Source: Vibrio crassostreae | GTDB lineage: Bacteria > Pseudomonadota > Gammaproteobacteria > Enterobacterales > Vibrionaceae | Assembly (NCBI RefSeq): GCF_024347415.1 | Contig: NZ_AP025476.1 | Location: 248,001 to 312,000 of the forward strand | Direction: 5' to 3' | Length of the DNA stretch: 64,000 bases | Part shown: one piece after another, positions 22,699 through 34,156 of the stretch | Numbering within the stretch: position 1 is the stretch's first letter | Layout of the letters: every line of letters starts with the position of its first letter | The notes under the pieces: model-generated | The model's database searches: none | Told to the model about the DNA's origin: nothing | What the model saw: the letters and a program-made list of their open reading frames with translations, nothing else | Translations under genes and position numbers: made by a program

Positions 22699-22763
22699 TC
22701 TTAAATTTTTCTTAGCAACTGGAATGCTAGTAAACATCAGGTCTCTGAAGCAGATACTTGAGG

Positions 22764-23056
22764 TTTTTCACATCTATAAACAGACTTATCCACAAAATGT
22801 TAGGTGTGGATAACTTGGTTGATAAAGTTATTTCAGGCTTAATTCTTTACCTATCCCTAAAAGATCTTTCTTGTTTTCAATATATTAGATGAATTGTGGC
22901 GATCGTAACTTATTGTTTTTTATCAAGTTGGATGCTTATCTTGGATTTGATAAAAGATCGTTAACTTGTTGTTTTTTGATCTTAATCATTTATCGGTACT
23001 GTGTTTAACTTTGCGCGGGTGTCGGAAGTTTACGAGAGTTCTGAATTTTTTCCACA
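22764..23056. promoter_or_regulatory. DnaA-box cluster, possible datA-like locus
   Basis: This lies in the 632-bp gap between the tRNA array and queG. There are two perfect, inverted DnaA boxes: TTATCCACA at 22786-22794 and TGTGGATAA at 22805-22813. Three boxes with one mismatch lie at 22764-22772, 23000-23008 and 23048-23056. Four GATC sites fall at 22863, 22901, 22956 and 22978. The stretch is AT-rich and has no gene. E. coli datA, a DnaA-titrating site, lies by my recollection in the same glyVXY-queG neighbourhood. Function is inferred from synteny and box density. Confidence 0.5.
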
Positions 23057-23169
23057 TTGCTAGAATTGAGAACAAGGTCAAACATTGTTCTAAAATTATG
23101 TGCAACGAGTTGTCTTAAATGTTGGACTGTTAGTGGGGGCTCGCTTGCCATACATTGGTATATAAAGCG

Positions 23170-24312
23170 TTAAGCGTCTCTTGGTAGTCCTTTCTCTACT
23201 ATACGTATTAGCCGGTGCTTTTTAGTCGCGACTTTACTGTTACCTTTTAGCACCTCAATGGCACTTGGTAATTGCTGTAGTTGTTTTTCTAAAGCCCACT
23301 CAATATGGACATCTAGCATTTCGTTTTTGCCTTGATGGGACTCCAGGGTTTCAACAATGCGTTGTTGAAATGGCGCATTGCCCATCGCAACAAAGATATT
23401 GCGCAACCACTGGGTGTAGCCGATACGTCTTATTGCGGAGCCTTCCATTTTCTTTAGGAAGGTCGCTTCGTCCCAACTTGAAAGTGCAACCAGGTCAGCC
23501 TCTTGGAAGCCTTCTCTGCGGTGAAAGTCGGTTTGTTCTGTGAGTTCGGCATGACGGTTCCATGGGCAAACTAACTGACAATCATCACAACCGTAGATAC
23601 GGTTACCAATCGCTTCTCTAAACTCTTCCGGGATCACACCATCATATTCAATGGTTAAGTACGATATACATTTGCGCGCATCCACCACGCCATCATCAAT
23701 AATGGCACCCGTTGGGCAAGAAGTGATACATGCGGTGCATTTGCCGCACTCATCGACACTGGGTTCATCCGTTGGAAGAGGGATGTTAACTAACAGCTCC
23801 CCGAGAAAGAACCAAGAGCCAGCGTCTTTATCAAGAATTAATGAGTGTTTACCTGTCCAACCCAACCCTGCTTTTTGAGCGAGCGGTCTTTCCAAAATAG
23901 GCGCTGAATCAACGAAAGGTCGTGAGTCTAAACCTTCGACCTCTTTTTCAATTCTTTGTCCCAGCTTTTTCAACTGGTTACGGAACAATTTGTGATAGTC
24001 GCGGCCTAAAGAATAGCGGCTGATGTAGCCTTGAGTAGTATCGCTTAGGTTAGAGGCAAACTGAGCTTCCGGTGGTAGGTAGTTCATTCGAGCGCTGATC
24101 ACTCGAATTGTACCAGGGTGAAGTTCATCAGGGCGTGCACGCATCATCCCATGCCGAGCCATCCAATCCATTTCGCCGTGGTGACCCGCATCTAGCCATG
24201 CTTGAAGGGGGGCTTCGTGTTCACTTAAATCAATATCGCAGATGCCAACTTTTTGAAAGCCTAGCTCTTTTCCCCAGATTTTAATTTTTTCAGCAAGATG
24301 GTCTAGATTCAT
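23170..24312 (-). CDS. queG: epoxyqueuosine reductase QueG
   Basis: A 380-residue cobalamin and iron-sulfur enzyme that makes queuosine from epoxyqueuosine, the last step of this tRNA wobble modification. Two [4Fe-4S] motifs are visible: CGKCTACITSCP and CDDCQLVCPWN. The length fits the family. It is transcribed away from tsaE, with about 240 bp between the starts. The nnr (yjeF) gene that separates queG and tsaE in E. coli is absent here. Confidence 0.96.
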   Translation of the reverse strand: MNLDHLAEKIKIWGKELGFQKVGICDIDLSEHEAPLQAWLDAGHHGEMDWMARHGMMRARPDELHPGTIRVISARMNYLPPEAQFASNLSDTTQGYISRYSLGRDYHKLFRNQLKKLGQRIEKEVEGLDSRPFVDSAPILERPLAQKAGLGWTGKHSLILDKDAGSWFFLGELLVNIPLPTDEPSVDECGKCTACITSCPTGAIIDDGVVDARKCISYLTIEYDGVIPEEFREAIGNRIYGCDDCQLVCPWNRHAELTEQTDFHRREGFQEADLVALSSWDEATFLKKMEGSAIRRIGYTQWLRNIFVAMGNAPFQQRIVETLESHQGKNEMLDVHIEWALEKQLQQLPSAIEVLKGNSKVATKKHRLIRIVEKGLPRDA

Positions 24313-24552
24313 GGCTTAATTCTTATTTTCTCTGTTTTACAATTAGAGATAAGGCTAATTAAAATTAGGTTCGGCAAAAATGGGGGCGGATCTTAACGGA
24401 TCTTAGTGGTGTTGACCAGAACAGACGCGTTTTGAGCAGTATTTTTCATAGAACTTACACTTGAGTGCTTGTCTCCCAAAAGCATCACGGTTTACTATTC
24501 TTGTTCTTTTGATTTTTATATAGTCAACGATCGATTTTTAGAGAACGTATTC

Positions 24553-25017
24553 ATGAGCACGAAACAATTTACTTTGAAAGATGAACAAGCAACGATTCAA
24601 TTAGGAACGGAGCTTTCTAATCTTTGCTCACAGCAGACGACGATTTATCTGCATGGTGATCTTGGCGCAGGTAAAACGACCTTCAGTCGTGGCTTTGTAA
24701 AAGCACTTGGCCATCAAGGAAATGTAAAGAGCCCAACGTATACTCTAGTCGAACCTTATCAACTTGCCGATTGGCAGGTGTACCACTTTGACCTTTATCG
24801 CCTAGCCGATCCTGAAGAGTTAGAGTTCATGGGAATTCGTGACTACTTTACTCCGGATGCTATCTGTTTGGTTGAATGGCCTGAGAAAGGTTATGGGATG
24901 CTACCAGAAGCCGATTTGGATATTGATATTCGTTACCAAGACGATCACCGTATTGTTTCTTTAACCGCTAATAGTGAATACGGACAGCGCTTACTTAGTC
25001 AGTTGGAGTTATGTTGA
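24553..25017 (+). CDS. tsaE: tRNA threonylcarbamoyladenosine biosynthesis ATPase TsaE
   Basis: A 154-residue ATPase that works with TsaB, TsaC and TsaD to form t6A37 on ANN-decoding tRNAs. The Walker A motif is [10 protein letters not shown], followed by the [12 protein letters not shown] motif. The ATG at 24553 ([12 protein letters not shown]) gives the family length; an earlier in-frame ATG at 24469 would add 28 unlikely residues. It overlaps the amiB start by seven bases, so the two are probably coupled. Confidence 0.95.
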   Translation: MSTKQFTLKDEQATIQLGTELSNLCSQQTTIYLHGDLGAGKTTFSRGFVKALGHQGNVKSPTYTLVEPYQLADWQVYHFDLYRLADPEELEFMGIRDYFTPDAICLVEWPEKGYGMLPEADLDIDIRYQDDHRIVSLTANSEYGQRLLSQLELC

Positions 25018-26726
25018 TTTCTAAACGCCTTATTTCAGCAGTGGCCATAATGGCTGCTGTTTTTACTATACTGTTTTCTTCACTTGTTTCTGCAAACTCA
25101 CTGAAAAGTTTAAGGGTTTGGCCTTCTCCAGAAGAAACTCGTGTGGTGATCGACTTAAAATCAGAAGCGGACTTTAGCTATTTCACCCTGAGTAGCCCGA
25201 GTCGTTTAGTGGTCGATTTAAAGAACACTAATCTTGCGACTAAGTTACCGGTCGTGGTGAAAGATAGCCCTGTTCTATCTAAGATTCGTAAGAGTTCACC
25301 GCCAGACAAAAACACCTATCGCTTGGTTTTTGAATTAAAGAAGTCGTCTAAAGCAGAGTTGTTCAAACTGAGCCCGACTCCGGGTGGTCAGTATGGGCAC
25401 CGTTTGGTGATCGACTTACCTCATGGTGCGGCAAGTAAAGCGACATCGAAGCCAAGTAAGCCAACGGTAAGTAAGAACATTAATCAGGTTAAACGTCAGA
25501 AAGACATTTTGATCGTGATTGACCCTGGCCACGGTGGTGAAGATCCTGGCTCAATCGGCCCATCTCGTAAATATGAGAAGAATGCGACTCTGAGTATTTC
25601 TAAGAAGTTAGCAGCTCAATTGAATGCGATTCCGGGGATCAAAACCCGTATGACTCGTAATGCTGACTATTTTGTAAACCTGAATCGACGTGTCGCGATT
25701 GCTCGTGAAAACGAAGCTCATCTGTTTATCTCTATTCACGCGGATGCCTTTACTACCCCTCAACCAAGAGGTGGTTCGGTGTTTGTGTTGAATACTCGAC
25801 GCGCAAATACCGAGATCTCTCGATGGATCGAGAACAAAGAGAAGCAGTCTGAATTACTTGGTGGTAGCGGTGCGGCTTTCACTGGCAATATTGATGATAA
25901 GAACGTAAACCAAACTCTGCTTGATCTGCAGTTTAGTCACTCTCAAAAAGAGGGTTATAAACTGGCAACGGCGATTCTGTCTGAAATGGGTAAAGTCGCG
26001 AAGCTGCATAACAGTAAGCCGATTAACACCAGCTTAGCGGTATTACGCTCACCACAGATTCCATCGGTATTGGTTGAGACAGGCTTTATTTCGAATCCGA
26101 CGGAAGAGAAGCTGCTCTTCCAACGTTCGCACCAAGACAAGCTGGCCCGTTCTGTGACTAAAGCCGTTGTTAAGTATTTGAAGGCTAACCCGCCAGAAGG
26201 GATTATCTTATCGAATGCGACATCATCAACGGGCAGCGTGAGCCAACATAAAGTCTCTCGTGGTGAGTCTTTGTCTGTGATTGCGAGCAAATATGGTACG
26301 TCGACACAGACGTTGATGAAGTTCAACAATCTGAAATCGAGTAGCCTAGCTATCGGCCAAATACTTAAGATTCCAGGCAGCGCTTCAAGCTCATCATCAA
26401 GCAGTGTTGTTAAAACGAAAACTATCACTCACACGGTTAAGTCTGGAGAGTACCTAGGTAAGATCGCCAGCCGCTATAAAGTGTCGGTGGCTGATATTAA
26501 ACGTGAGAACCGTTTGAAATCAGAGACGGTGAGAGTCGGCCAAAAGTTACGTATTACGGTTGAAGTAAAAGATGTTCCTCTGCGCAAGCACAAAGTTGCA
26601 AGGGGCGATTATCTTGGCAAGATTGCGTCGAAATATGGCGTGAGCGTTAACAGCATTCGCCAAGCAAATAAGCTACGATCTGACAGCCTCGCGGTGGGGC
26701 AGGTGTTGATTATTCCGCACAAATAA
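25011..26726 (+). CDS. amiB: N-acetylmuramoyl-L-alanine amidase AmiB
   Basis: A 571-residue periplasmic zinc amidase that splits septal peptidoglycan during cell separation. A signal peptide at residues 1-28 is followed by an AMIN domain (about 30-140) for septal targeting. The Amidase_3 domain (about 165-390) has zinc motifs [18 protein letters not shown] and a late catalytic Glu in LVETGF. Three LysM repeats (from about residues 408, 475 and 525) bind peptidoglycan. Three LysM copies is more than in E. coli AmiB, which has one. Expected to need EnvC-type activation. Confidence 0.96.
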   Translation: MLISKRLISAVAIMAAVFTILFSSLVSANSLKSLRVWPSPEETRVVIDLKSEADFSYFTLSSPSRLVVDLKNTNLATKLPVVVKDSPVLSKIRKSSPPDKNTYRLVFELKKSSKAELFKLSPTPGGQYGHRLVIDLPHGAASKATSKPSKPTVSKNINQVKRQKDILIVIDPGHGGEDPGSIGPSRKYEKNATLSISKKLAAQLNAIPGIKTRMTRNADYFVNLNRRVAIARENEAHLFISIHADAFTTPQPRGGSVFVLNTRRANTEISRWIENKEKQSELLGGSGAAFTGNIDDKNVNQTLLDLQFSHSQKEGYKLATAILSEMGKVAKLHNSKPINTSLAVLRSPQIPSVLVETGFISNPTEEKLLFQRSHQDKLARSVTKAVVKYLKANPPEGIILSNATSSTGSVSQHKVSRGESLSVIASKYGTSTQTLMKFNNLKSSSLAIGQILKIPGSASSSSSSSVVKTKTITHTVKSGEYLGKIASRYKVSVADIKRENRLKSETVRVGQKLRITVEVKDVPLRKHKVARGDYLGKIASKYGVSVNSIRQANKLRSDSLAVGQVLIIPHK

Positions 26727-26777
26727 GTTTTTTAACACAGACATGTTTCCATCAATGGCAGTAAGGTAGCTATAAAT

Positions 26778-28949
26778 ATGACGATCAAAATACTGCCAGC
26801 TCGGCTAGCTAACCAAATCGCAGCGGGTGAGGTGGTAGAAAGACCCGCTTCTGTTGTGAAAGAGTTGGTTGAGAACAGTTTGGATTCCGGCGCGACACGT
26901 ATCGATATCGATATCGAGAAAGGTGGCGCTAAGATGATCCGCGTTCGTGACAACGGCAAGGGCATCGTTAAAGATGAGCTCGCCTTGGCGCTGAGCCGTC
27001 ATGCTACCTCTAAGATCCATACCCTTGATGACCTAGAGGCGATCGTCAGCCTTGGTTTTCGTGGTGAAGCGCTCGCGAGTATCAGCTCTGTTGCGCGCTT
27101 AACCATGACTTCACGCCCTGCGACTCAAGATCAAGCTTGGGCAGCACACAGTGAAGGCCGTGATATGCAGGTGAAACTGCAGCCTGCGGCGCATCCCATT
27201 GGTACTTCGGTGGAAGTGTTGGACCTGTTCTTCAACACACCAGCACGTCGCAAATTCTTACGCACCGAGAAAACCGAATTCACGCATATTGATGAGTTGC
27301 TTAAACGCATCGCATTGAGTCGCTTTGATGTGACGATCAACCTTCGTCATAACGGCAAAATGATTCGTCAGTACCGCGCTGCTAAAACACAAGTTCAAGC
27401 AGAAAAGCGCATCGCTGCAGTATGTGGTAATCCTTTTGTTCGCCATATGCTTAAGATCGAACTTGAGCACCAAGGTCTAAAACTTCATGGCTGGATCACC
27501 ACGCCCGAAGGGGCGAGACAGCAAAGCGATCTGCAATACTGCTATGTGAATGGCCGCATGATGCGCGACAAACTGATTAATCACGCGATTCGTCAGAGCT
27601 ATGAAACCAGCCTGCGCCCTGACCAATTCGCGACGTATGTGTTGTTCATCGAGCTAGACCCGCATCAAGTCGACGTGAATGTTCACCCTGCCAAACATGA
27701 AGTGCGTTTTCATCAAGCGCGCCTTGTGCATGACTTTATTTACCAAGCATTGAGTGATGGCCTAGCACAGAGCAAGCAGATTGATGCGGCGCCTATTAAT
27801 CAATCCGCTTTCCACCAATCAGAAGCCCCTAATTATCAACAGGATAGTTCGGTGCCTGAAGCGGAAGAGACGACGAGTTTTAGCGCTCCAGAAAGGAATG
27901 CCCCAGCTCATTCGGAACAATCGCAGGTTTCTGAAAGAGTGCGACATGCGATTGAACAGACTCCAGCCTATCCGAGAAAAGCAGAATCTGAGCAAGCCTA
28001 TAACCAGCCTCAACACTGCGTTAATGATGGCGGGCAGCGTTACAGCTCACCAGCTAACCGAAGTTCATCGCCGAGCGGAGGCTCGTCGGCTCGCGAAACC
28101 AGTTTTACCGGTTCTCCTCGCCAAGAATGGATAGAGTCTCGACCTGAACCTAAAAAAGAGAAAGAGTCACATCAACATCATGCTGAGCCAGCACCCTCAA
28201 AGCGCGAAGTTAAGGCCTATAAAGAGCTTTTAAAAACGCCAGACTTTGATGAGCACACCGTGGATCTCACCCCTCCTCAAGAACAGGTGGCACAAACAGC
28301 GCCAACAGAAGCTAAGCCTGCCCAACAGAATCCCGTTAACTCGAAGCCAAGAGCACCTGTAACGGACTTAGGCAAAGCAGTCTCGATTGTAGAACGTCAG
28401 TATCTGGTGATGGGTAATAAGAACGGCAGTGTGTTGGTTTCTTTGGCTAAGGCTGAATTGTTGCGTGTTGTTGGTCAGCTTGATACTCGAGGGGGGGCGT
28501 TAAAAAGACAACCACTATTGGTGCCCTTATCGATTAAGCTTGGCAGTGAGCTTGTCGAAGTTGCGAAGGCGTTGAGCCAAACACTGGCATTACTGGGGAT
28601 TGAGCTTAAGGCGCGAAACAGTGAGGCGGTAATGGTGATGGGCGTACCTTCTCCTTTAAGGCAGCAAAACTTACAAATTCTGATCCCAGATCTGTTATCT
28701 TACGCGGCTTCATTAAATGCTCAGATTGTCGATAATCACTCGGCTAATGTTTCCAGTGACCTGTTGCCATCATTGGTTAACTGGATCGGGATTCAAACCG
28801 CACAAGTAAAAAGCGACTACACTTTATCTGAAGCGGTTCAACTAGTTGGGGAACTTGAACAACTTTGGCATGGTCTACTTCCATTAGATGATCCTGAGTT
28901 TGTTAATCCTATCGACTTTTCAGCGACTATAGCCGCGTTTACGGTTTAA
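26778..28949 (+). CDS. mutL: DNA mismatch repair protein MutL
   Basis: A 723-residue ATPase linking MutS mismatch recognition to MutH nicking. The GHKL ATPase motifs are visible: [27 protein letters not shown] and GFRGEAL. The long linker (about residues 340-510) is rich in Ser, Glu, Gln and Pro and poorly conserved. The C-terminal dimerisation domain lacks a DQHAxxE endonuclease motif, as in species with MutH. It lies in the amiB-mutL-miaA cluster. Confidence 0.97.
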   Translation: MTIKILPARLANQIAAGEVVERPASVVKELVENSLDSGATRIDIDIEKGGAKMIRVRDNGKGIVKDELALALSRHATSKIHTLDDLEAIVSLGFRGEALASISSVARLTMTSRPATQDQAWAAHSEGRDMQVKLQPAAHPIGTSVEVLDLFFNTPARRKFLRTEKTEFTHIDELLKRIALSRFDVTINLRHNGKMIRQYRAAKTQVQAEKRIAAVCGNPFVRHMLKIELEHQGLKLHGWITTPEGARQQSDLQYCYVNGRMMRDKLINHAIRQSYETSLRPDQFATYVLFIELDPHQVDVNVHPAKHEVRFHQARLVHDFIYQALSDGLAQSKQIDAAPINQSAFHQSEAPNYQQDSSVPEAEETTSFSAPERNAPAHSEQSQVSERVRHAIEQTPAYPRKAESEQAYNQPQHCVNDGGQRYSSPANRSSSPSGGSSARETSFTGSPRQEWIESRPEPKKEKESHQHHAEPAPSKREVKAYKELLKTPDFDEHTVDLTPPQEQVAQTAPTEAKPAQQNPVNSKPRAPVTDLGKAVSIVERQYLVMGNKNGSVLVSLAKAELLRVVGQLDTRGGALKRQPLLVPLSIKLGSELVEVAKALSQTLALLGIELKARNSEAVMVMGVPSPLRQQNLQILIPDLLSYAASLNAQIVDNHSANVSSDLLPSLVNWIGIQTAQVKSDYTLSEAVQLVGELEQLWHGLLPLDDPEFVNPIDFSATIAAFTV

Positions 28950-29046
28950 TTTTTTCGCGACGACATTTGTCTTTTTAGCTGAATACGTCGCGACACAAAG
29001 CCCTTTGCTAAAAAGCGCTAAAACAGAGAAGCAAATACAAAATATC

Positions 29047-29979
29047 ATGACTGAAAAATTACCTTTAGCGTTGTTTTTAATGGGCCCAACGGCGTCAGGA
29101 AAAACAGATTTAGCTATCCGCTTACGTCAGAAATACCCAGTAGAGATCATCAGCGTCGATTCGGCACTTATCTACAAAGACATGGATATCGGCACCGCTA
29201 AACCGGATGCGCAAGAGCTTGCACTTGCACCTCATCGCTTGATTGATATTTTGGATCCAAGCGAAGCATATTCTGCGGCAGATTTTCGTCGTGATGCGAT
29301 CAATGAAATGAATAAGATTGTAGCGGAAGGCAAAATTCCGCTACTTGTTGGTGGCACAATGCTTTACTACAAAGCATTGTTGGAAGGTTTATCGCCATTA
29401 CCCGCAGCGGATCAAGAGATTCGTAAGCAGATTGAAGCGGAATCTATCGAACAAGGTTGGCAGGCATTGCACGATCAATTAAGAGAGATAGATCCCGTAT
29501 CCGCTGAAAGAATACACCCAAATGATCCACAAAGGCTTTCAAGGGCATTGGAAGTTTACCGAATTTCGGGTAAAACATTAACAGAGCTAACTCAAACGAA
29601 AGGCGATAGCCTGCCATTTCGTGTAAAACAATTTGCAATAGCTCCCAAGGAAAGGAAAGAACTCCATCGCCGCATTGAGCTGCGTTTCGAGAAGATGATA
29701 GAAGCGGGATTTGAAGAGGAAATGAAGGCGTTGTACGCCAGAGAAGATCTTCACCCTGAACTGCCATCGATCCGATGCGTTGGTTATAGGCAGATGTGGG
29801 ATTATTTAGACGGTAATTGTGATTTAGACGAAGCGGTTTTCCGTGGTGTCTGTGCAACCCGTCAGTTGGCCAAGCGACAAATCACCTGGTTGCGCAGTTG
29901 GGATGATTTAACTTGGTTAGATAGCGAAAACATTGATCAAGCGTTAGAAACTCTTTCAGATGCAATAGCATCTGATTAG
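29047..29979 (+). CDS. miaA: tRNA dimethylallyltransferase MiaA
   Basis: A 310-residue enzyme that adds a dimethylallyl group to A37 of tRNAs reading UNN codons. The P-loop [10 protein letters not shown] is near the N-terminus, followed by the [18 protein letters not shown] motif. I chose the ATG at 29047 ([14 protein letters not shown]). The in-frame ATG at 29005 adds 14 residues without family support. A long hairpin terminator separates it from hfq. Confidence 0.96.
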   Translation: MTEKLPLALFLMGPTASGKTDLAIRLRQKYPVEIISVDSALIYKDMDIGTAKPDAQELALAPHRLIDILDPSEAYSAADFRRDAINEMNKIVAEGKIPLLVGGTMLYYKALLEGLSPLPAADQEIRKQIEAESIEQGWQALHDQLREIDPVSAERIHPNDPQRLSRALEVYRISGKTLTELTQTKGDSLPFRVKQFAIAPKERKELHRRIELRFEKMIEAGFEEEMKALYAREDLHPELPSIRCVGYRQMWDYLDGNCDLDEAVFRGVCATRQLAKRQITWLRSWDDLTWLDSENIDQALETLSDAIASD

Positions 29980-30030
29980 TATTGCTGTGTATAATGTGAT
30001 CGCTTTTGCGTGAATATACTCTGGAAAGGA

Positions 30031-30087
30031 TCCGTTATTGAGGCTTTTAAAAAATCACAGCCTTTCAATAACAACGGAGTTTTTTTA
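30031..30087 (+). terminator. terminator or attenuator between miaA and hfq
   Basis: A long imperfect hairpin pairs TCCGTTATTGAGGC with GCCTTTCAATAACAACGG, followed by GTTTTTTT. hfq would then need its own promoter or read-through. Confidence 0.75.
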
Positions 30088-30142
30088 TTCATTTAGCTCA
30101 GATGCAAAGGCCGCACCTTTTTGTGCACCACTAGCTAAATAA

Positions 30143-30436
<294 letters not shown>

Positions 30437-30480
30437 TCGTTCAATTGATACAGCTTACGCTGTAATAAGGAGTTGGTTGC

Positions 30481-31788
30481 TTGTTTGACCGTTATGAATC
30501 CGGCGAGCGAGCCGTACTTGTTCATATCAACTTCACGCAAGAGGGAGAGTGGGAAGACCTAAGTGAATGTGAAATGCTGGTCTCCTCAGCGGGGGTAGAA
30601 ACGCTACAAGTGATTACTGGTAGCCGACAATCCCCACTCCCTAAATACTACGTTGGAGAAGGTAAAGCCCTAGAAATCGCACAAGCTGTTCAGCTAACCG
30701 GTGCTGAAATTGTGATTTTTAACCACTCCCTATCTCCTGCCCAAGAGCGAAACCTCGAGCAATTGTGTAAATGTCGTGTGATTGATCGCACGGGTTTGAT
30801 CTTAGATATCTTTGCACAACGTGCGCGAACTCATGAAGGTAAGCTACAAGTTGAGCTCGCTCAACTTCGTCATATCTCTACCCGATTGATTCGTGGTTGG
30901 ACTCACCTTGAAAGGCAGAAAGGTGGTATTGGTCTTCGTGGTCCAGGTGAAACTCAACTGGAAACCGATCGACGTTTGTTGCGTGACCGTATAAAGGCAA
31001 TACTGCGTCGTTTAGCGAAAGTCGCTAAGCAGCGTGAACAAGGACGACGTGCTCGTAATCGAGCTGAAATCCCAACAATTTCTTTGGTTGGTTATACCAA
31101 CGCAGGGAAATCAACACTTTTCAATCGCATCACAAGTGCGGGTGTTTATGCGGCAGACCAACTGTTTGCAACCTTAGACCCAACACTACGTAAGATTGAT
31201 TTGGCAGATGTCGGTCCTGCAATTCTCGCAGATACCGTAGGTTTTATCCGTCATCTACCACACGACTTGGTCGCTGCGTTCAAGGCAACATTACAAGAGA
31301 CGCAGGAAGCTGACATTTTGTTACATGTTGTTGATGCCAGTGATGACCGTTTTCGTGAGAACATTCAGGCTGTTCATGAAGTATTAGAAGAAATCGATGC
31401 TCATGAAGTGCCAACCCTTGTAGTCATGAACAAAATTGACTGCATGGAAGACCAAAAACCTCGAATTGAAAGAGACGAAGAGGGCGCACCTCGCGCTGTT
31501 TGGGTTTCTGCAATGGAAGGAGAAGGTATTGAACTGCTGTTTGAAGCTTTAACTGAGCGTTTAGCTAGCCAGATGGTTCAATTCCGGTTGTGTATTCCAC
31601 ATCAACATCAGGGGCGTATTCGCAGCTTATTCTTCGAGATGAAATGTATTCAACAGGAAGAGTATGATGAAAATGGTAACTTGTTGATAGATATCCGAAT
31701 GCAACAAATAGATTGGTCTAAACTTGAAAAAAGAGAAGGGGCGCTCTTAGGTGACTTTATCGTCACCAAAGAGACTGCTACAGTATAA
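30481..31788 (+). CDS. hflX: ribosome-associated GTPase HflX
   Basis: A 435-residue GTPase that splits stalled or heat-damaged ribosomes. An N-terminal HflX domain precedes a linker with GLRGPGETQLE. The G domain carries GYTNAGKSTLFN, DTVGFIRHLP and NKID. The start is TTG at 30481 (MFDRYESGERAVL), eight bases after an AAGGAG ribosome site; this matches the usual vibrio N-terminus. It lies between hfq and hflK. Confidence 0.96.
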   Translation: MFDRYESGERAVLVHINFTQEGEWEDLSECEMLVSSAGVETLQVITGSRQSPLPKYYVGEGKALEIAQAVQLTGAEIVIFNHSLSPAQERNLEQLCKCRVIDRTGLILDIFAQRARTHEGKLQVELAQLRHISTRLIRGWTHLERQKGGIGLRGPGETQLETDRRLLRDRIKAILRRLAKVAKQREQGRRARNRAEIPTISLVGYTNAGKSTLFNRITSAGVYAADQLFATLDPTLRKIDLADVGPAILADTVGFIRHLPHDLVAAFKATLQETQEADILLHVVDASDDRFRENIQAVHEVLEEIDAHEVPTLVVMNKIDCMEDQKPRIERDEEGAPRAVWVSAMEGEGIELLFEALTERLASQMVQFRLCIPHQHQGRIRSLFFEMKCIQQEEYDENGNLLIDIRMQQIDWSKLEKREGALLGDFIVTKETATV

Positions 31789-31815
31789 CGTCATATCAAA
31801 TGATGGAGCTTTCTA

Positions 31816-33018
31816 ATGGCGTGGAATGAGCCTGGAAATAATAACAACGGCGATAATAACGGCCGCGATAATGACCCTTGGGGTAATAAAAATAATCGCG
31901 GCGGCCGAGATCAAGGACCGCCAGATCTAGACGAAGTGTTTAGTAAACTAAGTCAAAAGTTAGGTGGCAAGTTTGGTAAAAAGGGTGGCAACGGTAACGG
32001 GCCATCTATCGGTGGTGGCGGTGCAATTGGCTTTGGTGTCATTGCCGTTATCGCGATTGCTATCTGGTTCTTCGCTGGTTTCTACACCGTTGGCGAAGCA
32101 GAAAGAGCAGTAGTACTTCGACTGGGTCAATTCGACCGTATCGAAGAACCTGGTCTTAACTGGCACCCACGCTTCATCGATGAAATCAAAGATGAGCAGC
32201 TAGTAAACGTTCAAGCGATTCGTTCTCTACGCGCGTCAGGCACCATGCTGACTAAAGACGAAAACGTTGTGACCGTTGAAATGGGTGTTCAATACCGTGT
32301 TTCTGACCCATACAAGTACTTGTATCGTGTAACGAATGCGGATGACAGTTTACGCCAAGCAACCGATTCTGCGCTTCGTGCGGTAATTGGTGACTCACTA
32401 ATGGATAGTATCCTAACAAGTGGTCGTCAGCAGATTCGTCAAAGCACTCAAGAAACGTTGAACCGTATTATTGATAGCTACGACATGGGTATTCTGATTG
32501 TTGACGTGAACTTCCAGTCAGCACGTCCACCTGAGCAAGTGAAAGATGCATTTGATGATGCTATCGCGGCTCGTGAGGATGAAGAGCGTTTTGAGCGTGA
32601 AGCTGAAGCTTACCGAAATGATATTCTTCCAAAAGCAACAGGTCGTGCTGAGCGTTTGAAGAAAGAAGCGGTGGGTTACTCAGAGCGCACAGTTAATGGT
32701 GCTCTAGGTCAAGTAGCTCAGTTCGAGAAACTGCTACCTGAATACCAAGCAGCTCCTGAAGTAACACGTAACCGTATGTATCTAGATACAATGGAAAAAG
32801 TGTACTCAAGCACATCGAAAGTCCTGATTGATTCTGAATCAAGCGGTAACTTGCTATACCTACCAATTGATAAGCTAGGCGCACAAGGTGGTTCTCAGTC
32901 GGGCACTCGCCCTGCAAAAGCACCATCAACTTACGATCAAATTGAATTAGAAAAACAAGCGGATCCAAAGTCTAGCACTCAAACTCGTTCAGACAGTTCA
33001 CGTCAAGGGAGATACTAA
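31816..33018 (+). CDS. hflK: FtsH protease regulator subunit HflK
   Basis: A 400-residue membrane protein of the SPFH/prohibitin group. It forms a cage with HflC around FtsH protease complexes. The N-terminus is Asn/Gly-rich and cytoplasmic (about residues 1-70). One TM helix lies at about 73-93 (IGFGVIAVIAIAIWFFAGF), followed by the SPFH domain and a coiled-coil region in the periplasm. The C-terminus is polar and rich in Ser and Gln. It starts 27 bp after hflX and ends 2 bp before hflC. Confidence 0.97.
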   Translation: MAWNEPGNNNNGDNNGRDNDPWGNKNNRGGRDQGPPDLDEVFSKLSQKLGGKFGKKGGNGNGPSIGGGGAIGFGVIAVIAIAIWFFAGFYTVGEAERAVVLRLGQFDRIEEPGLNWHPRFIDEIKDEQLVNVQAIRSLRASGTMLTKDENVVTVEMGVQYRVSDPYKYLYRVTNADDSLRQATDSALRAVIGDSLMDSILTSGRQQIRQSTQETLNRIIDSYDMGILIVDVNFQSARPPEQVKDAFDDAIAAREDEERFEREAEAYRNDILPKATGRAERLKKEAVGYSERTVNGALGQVAQFEKLLPEYQAAPEVTRNRMYLDTMEKVYSSTSKVLIDSESSGNLLYLPIDKLGAQGGSQSGTRPAKAPSTYDQIELEKQADPKSSTQTRSDSSRQGRY

Positions 33019-33020
33019 TA

Positions 33021-33998
33021 ATGCGTAAATTAATGATCCCTGTATTAGTTGTGACGATTGCCCTTCTATTGATGTCACTGTTTGTGATTCAAGAAGGCGA
33101 GCGTGGCATGGTAATTCGTTTTGGTCGAGTTCTCGATGACAACGGCGTATCACGAATCTATGAACCAGGCCTGCACTTTAAGCTGCCACTGTTTGATCGC
33201 GTAAAAGTACTTGATGCTCGTATTCAAACGATGGATGGTCGTTCTGACCGTTTCGTAACGTCAGAGAAAAAAGACGTTCTAATTGATACCTACGCAAAAT
33301 GGCGTATTGCTGATTTTGGACGTTTTTATCTGAGTACTGGCGGCGGCAATATCATGACGGCAGAAGCACTTCTTGAGCGTAAAGTGACAGATGTTCTTCG
33401 TTCTGAGATTGGTTCTCGTGAAATTAAGCAGATCGTGTCAGGTCCTCGTAATAAGGACATCCTGCCAGACTCTGCTGATAGCGAAGTCGTCACAACGGTA
33501 GCGGCTGCAGAAGCTCTAGAAGTTGATGGCGAACGCGATAAGATCATGGAAAACGTTTTGTCTGGAACGTCAGAAAGTGCGATGGCTGATTTAGGTGTTG
33601 AAGTTGTTGATTTCCGAATGAAGAAGATTAACCTTCCTGACGAAATCAGTGAATCTATCTACCGCCGTATGCGTGCAGAACGTGAATCGGTTGCTCGTAG
33701 ACACCGTTCTCAAGGTCGTGAGCGTGCTGAAGTTATCCGTGCTCAAGCTGAACTAGAAGTGGCAACAGTTCTTGCAGAAGCTGACCGTACAGCTCGAATC
33801 ACTCGTGGTGATGCAGATGCAGAAGCAGCGAAGATCTACTCTGATGCTTTCAGCAAAGATCCTGAGTTCTACGGCTTCATGCGTTCATTGCAAGCTTATG
33901 AGGCATCATTTAGCGATAAGAGCGACATTCTAGTACTGGATCCGAAGACTGACTTCTTCCAATACATGAATCAAGCAAGCGGTGTTCCAGCAAAGTAA
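33021..33998 (+). CDS. hflC: FtsH protease regulator subunit HflC
   Basis: The 325-residue partner of HflK in the inner membrane. It has an N-terminal TM helix at residues 4-22, an SPFH domain (about 24-200) and a charged coiled coil (about 225-290, rich in RAEVIRAQAE-type motifs). It starts 2 bp after hflK, so the two are coupled. A terminator follows, ending the hfq-hflXKC operon. Confidence 0.97.
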   Translation: MRKLMIPVLVVTIALLLMSLFVIQEGERGMVIRFGRVLDDNGVSRIYEPGLHFKLPLFDRVKVLDARIQTMDGRSDRFVTSEKKDVLIDTYAKWRIADFGRFYLSTGGGNIMTAEALLERKVTDVLRSEIGSREIKQIVSGPRNKDILPDSADSEVVTTVAAAEALEVDGERDKIMENVLSGTSESAMADLGVEVVDFRMKKINLPDEISESIYRRMRAERESVARRHRSQGRERAEVIRAQAELEVATVLAEADRTARITRGDADAEAAKIYSDAFSKDPEFYGFMRSLQAYEASFSDKSDILVLDPKTDFFQYMNQASGVPAK

Positions 33999-34050
33999 GC
34001 TGATGCGTTAGTAAATGCTTAGCTCAATAAGCAAAATACGTTAAAACTTA

Positions 34051-34077
34051 AAAGGCTCCCATAATGGGAGCCTTTTT
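34051..34077 (+). terminator. hflC terminator
   Basis: AAAGGCTCCC / GGGAGCCTTT stem with loop ATAAT, then a T-run. Confidence 0.92.
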
Positions 34078-34156
34078 GTTTTCTATTGTTTTCAGGTCTA
34101 CGATTGGGGGCGCGAGGGAAGGCGCTCAATAGCGTTCTACTTATAGAAACCTAAAC

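Noticed and set aside
22805..22990. IHF site in the datA-like region
   Set aside because: Several near-matches, but none fits the consensus spacing.
22764..23056. Chromosome replication origin
   Set aside because: Few perfect boxes, and no mnmG/rpmH/parAB or rctB neighbours. A DnaA titration site fits better.
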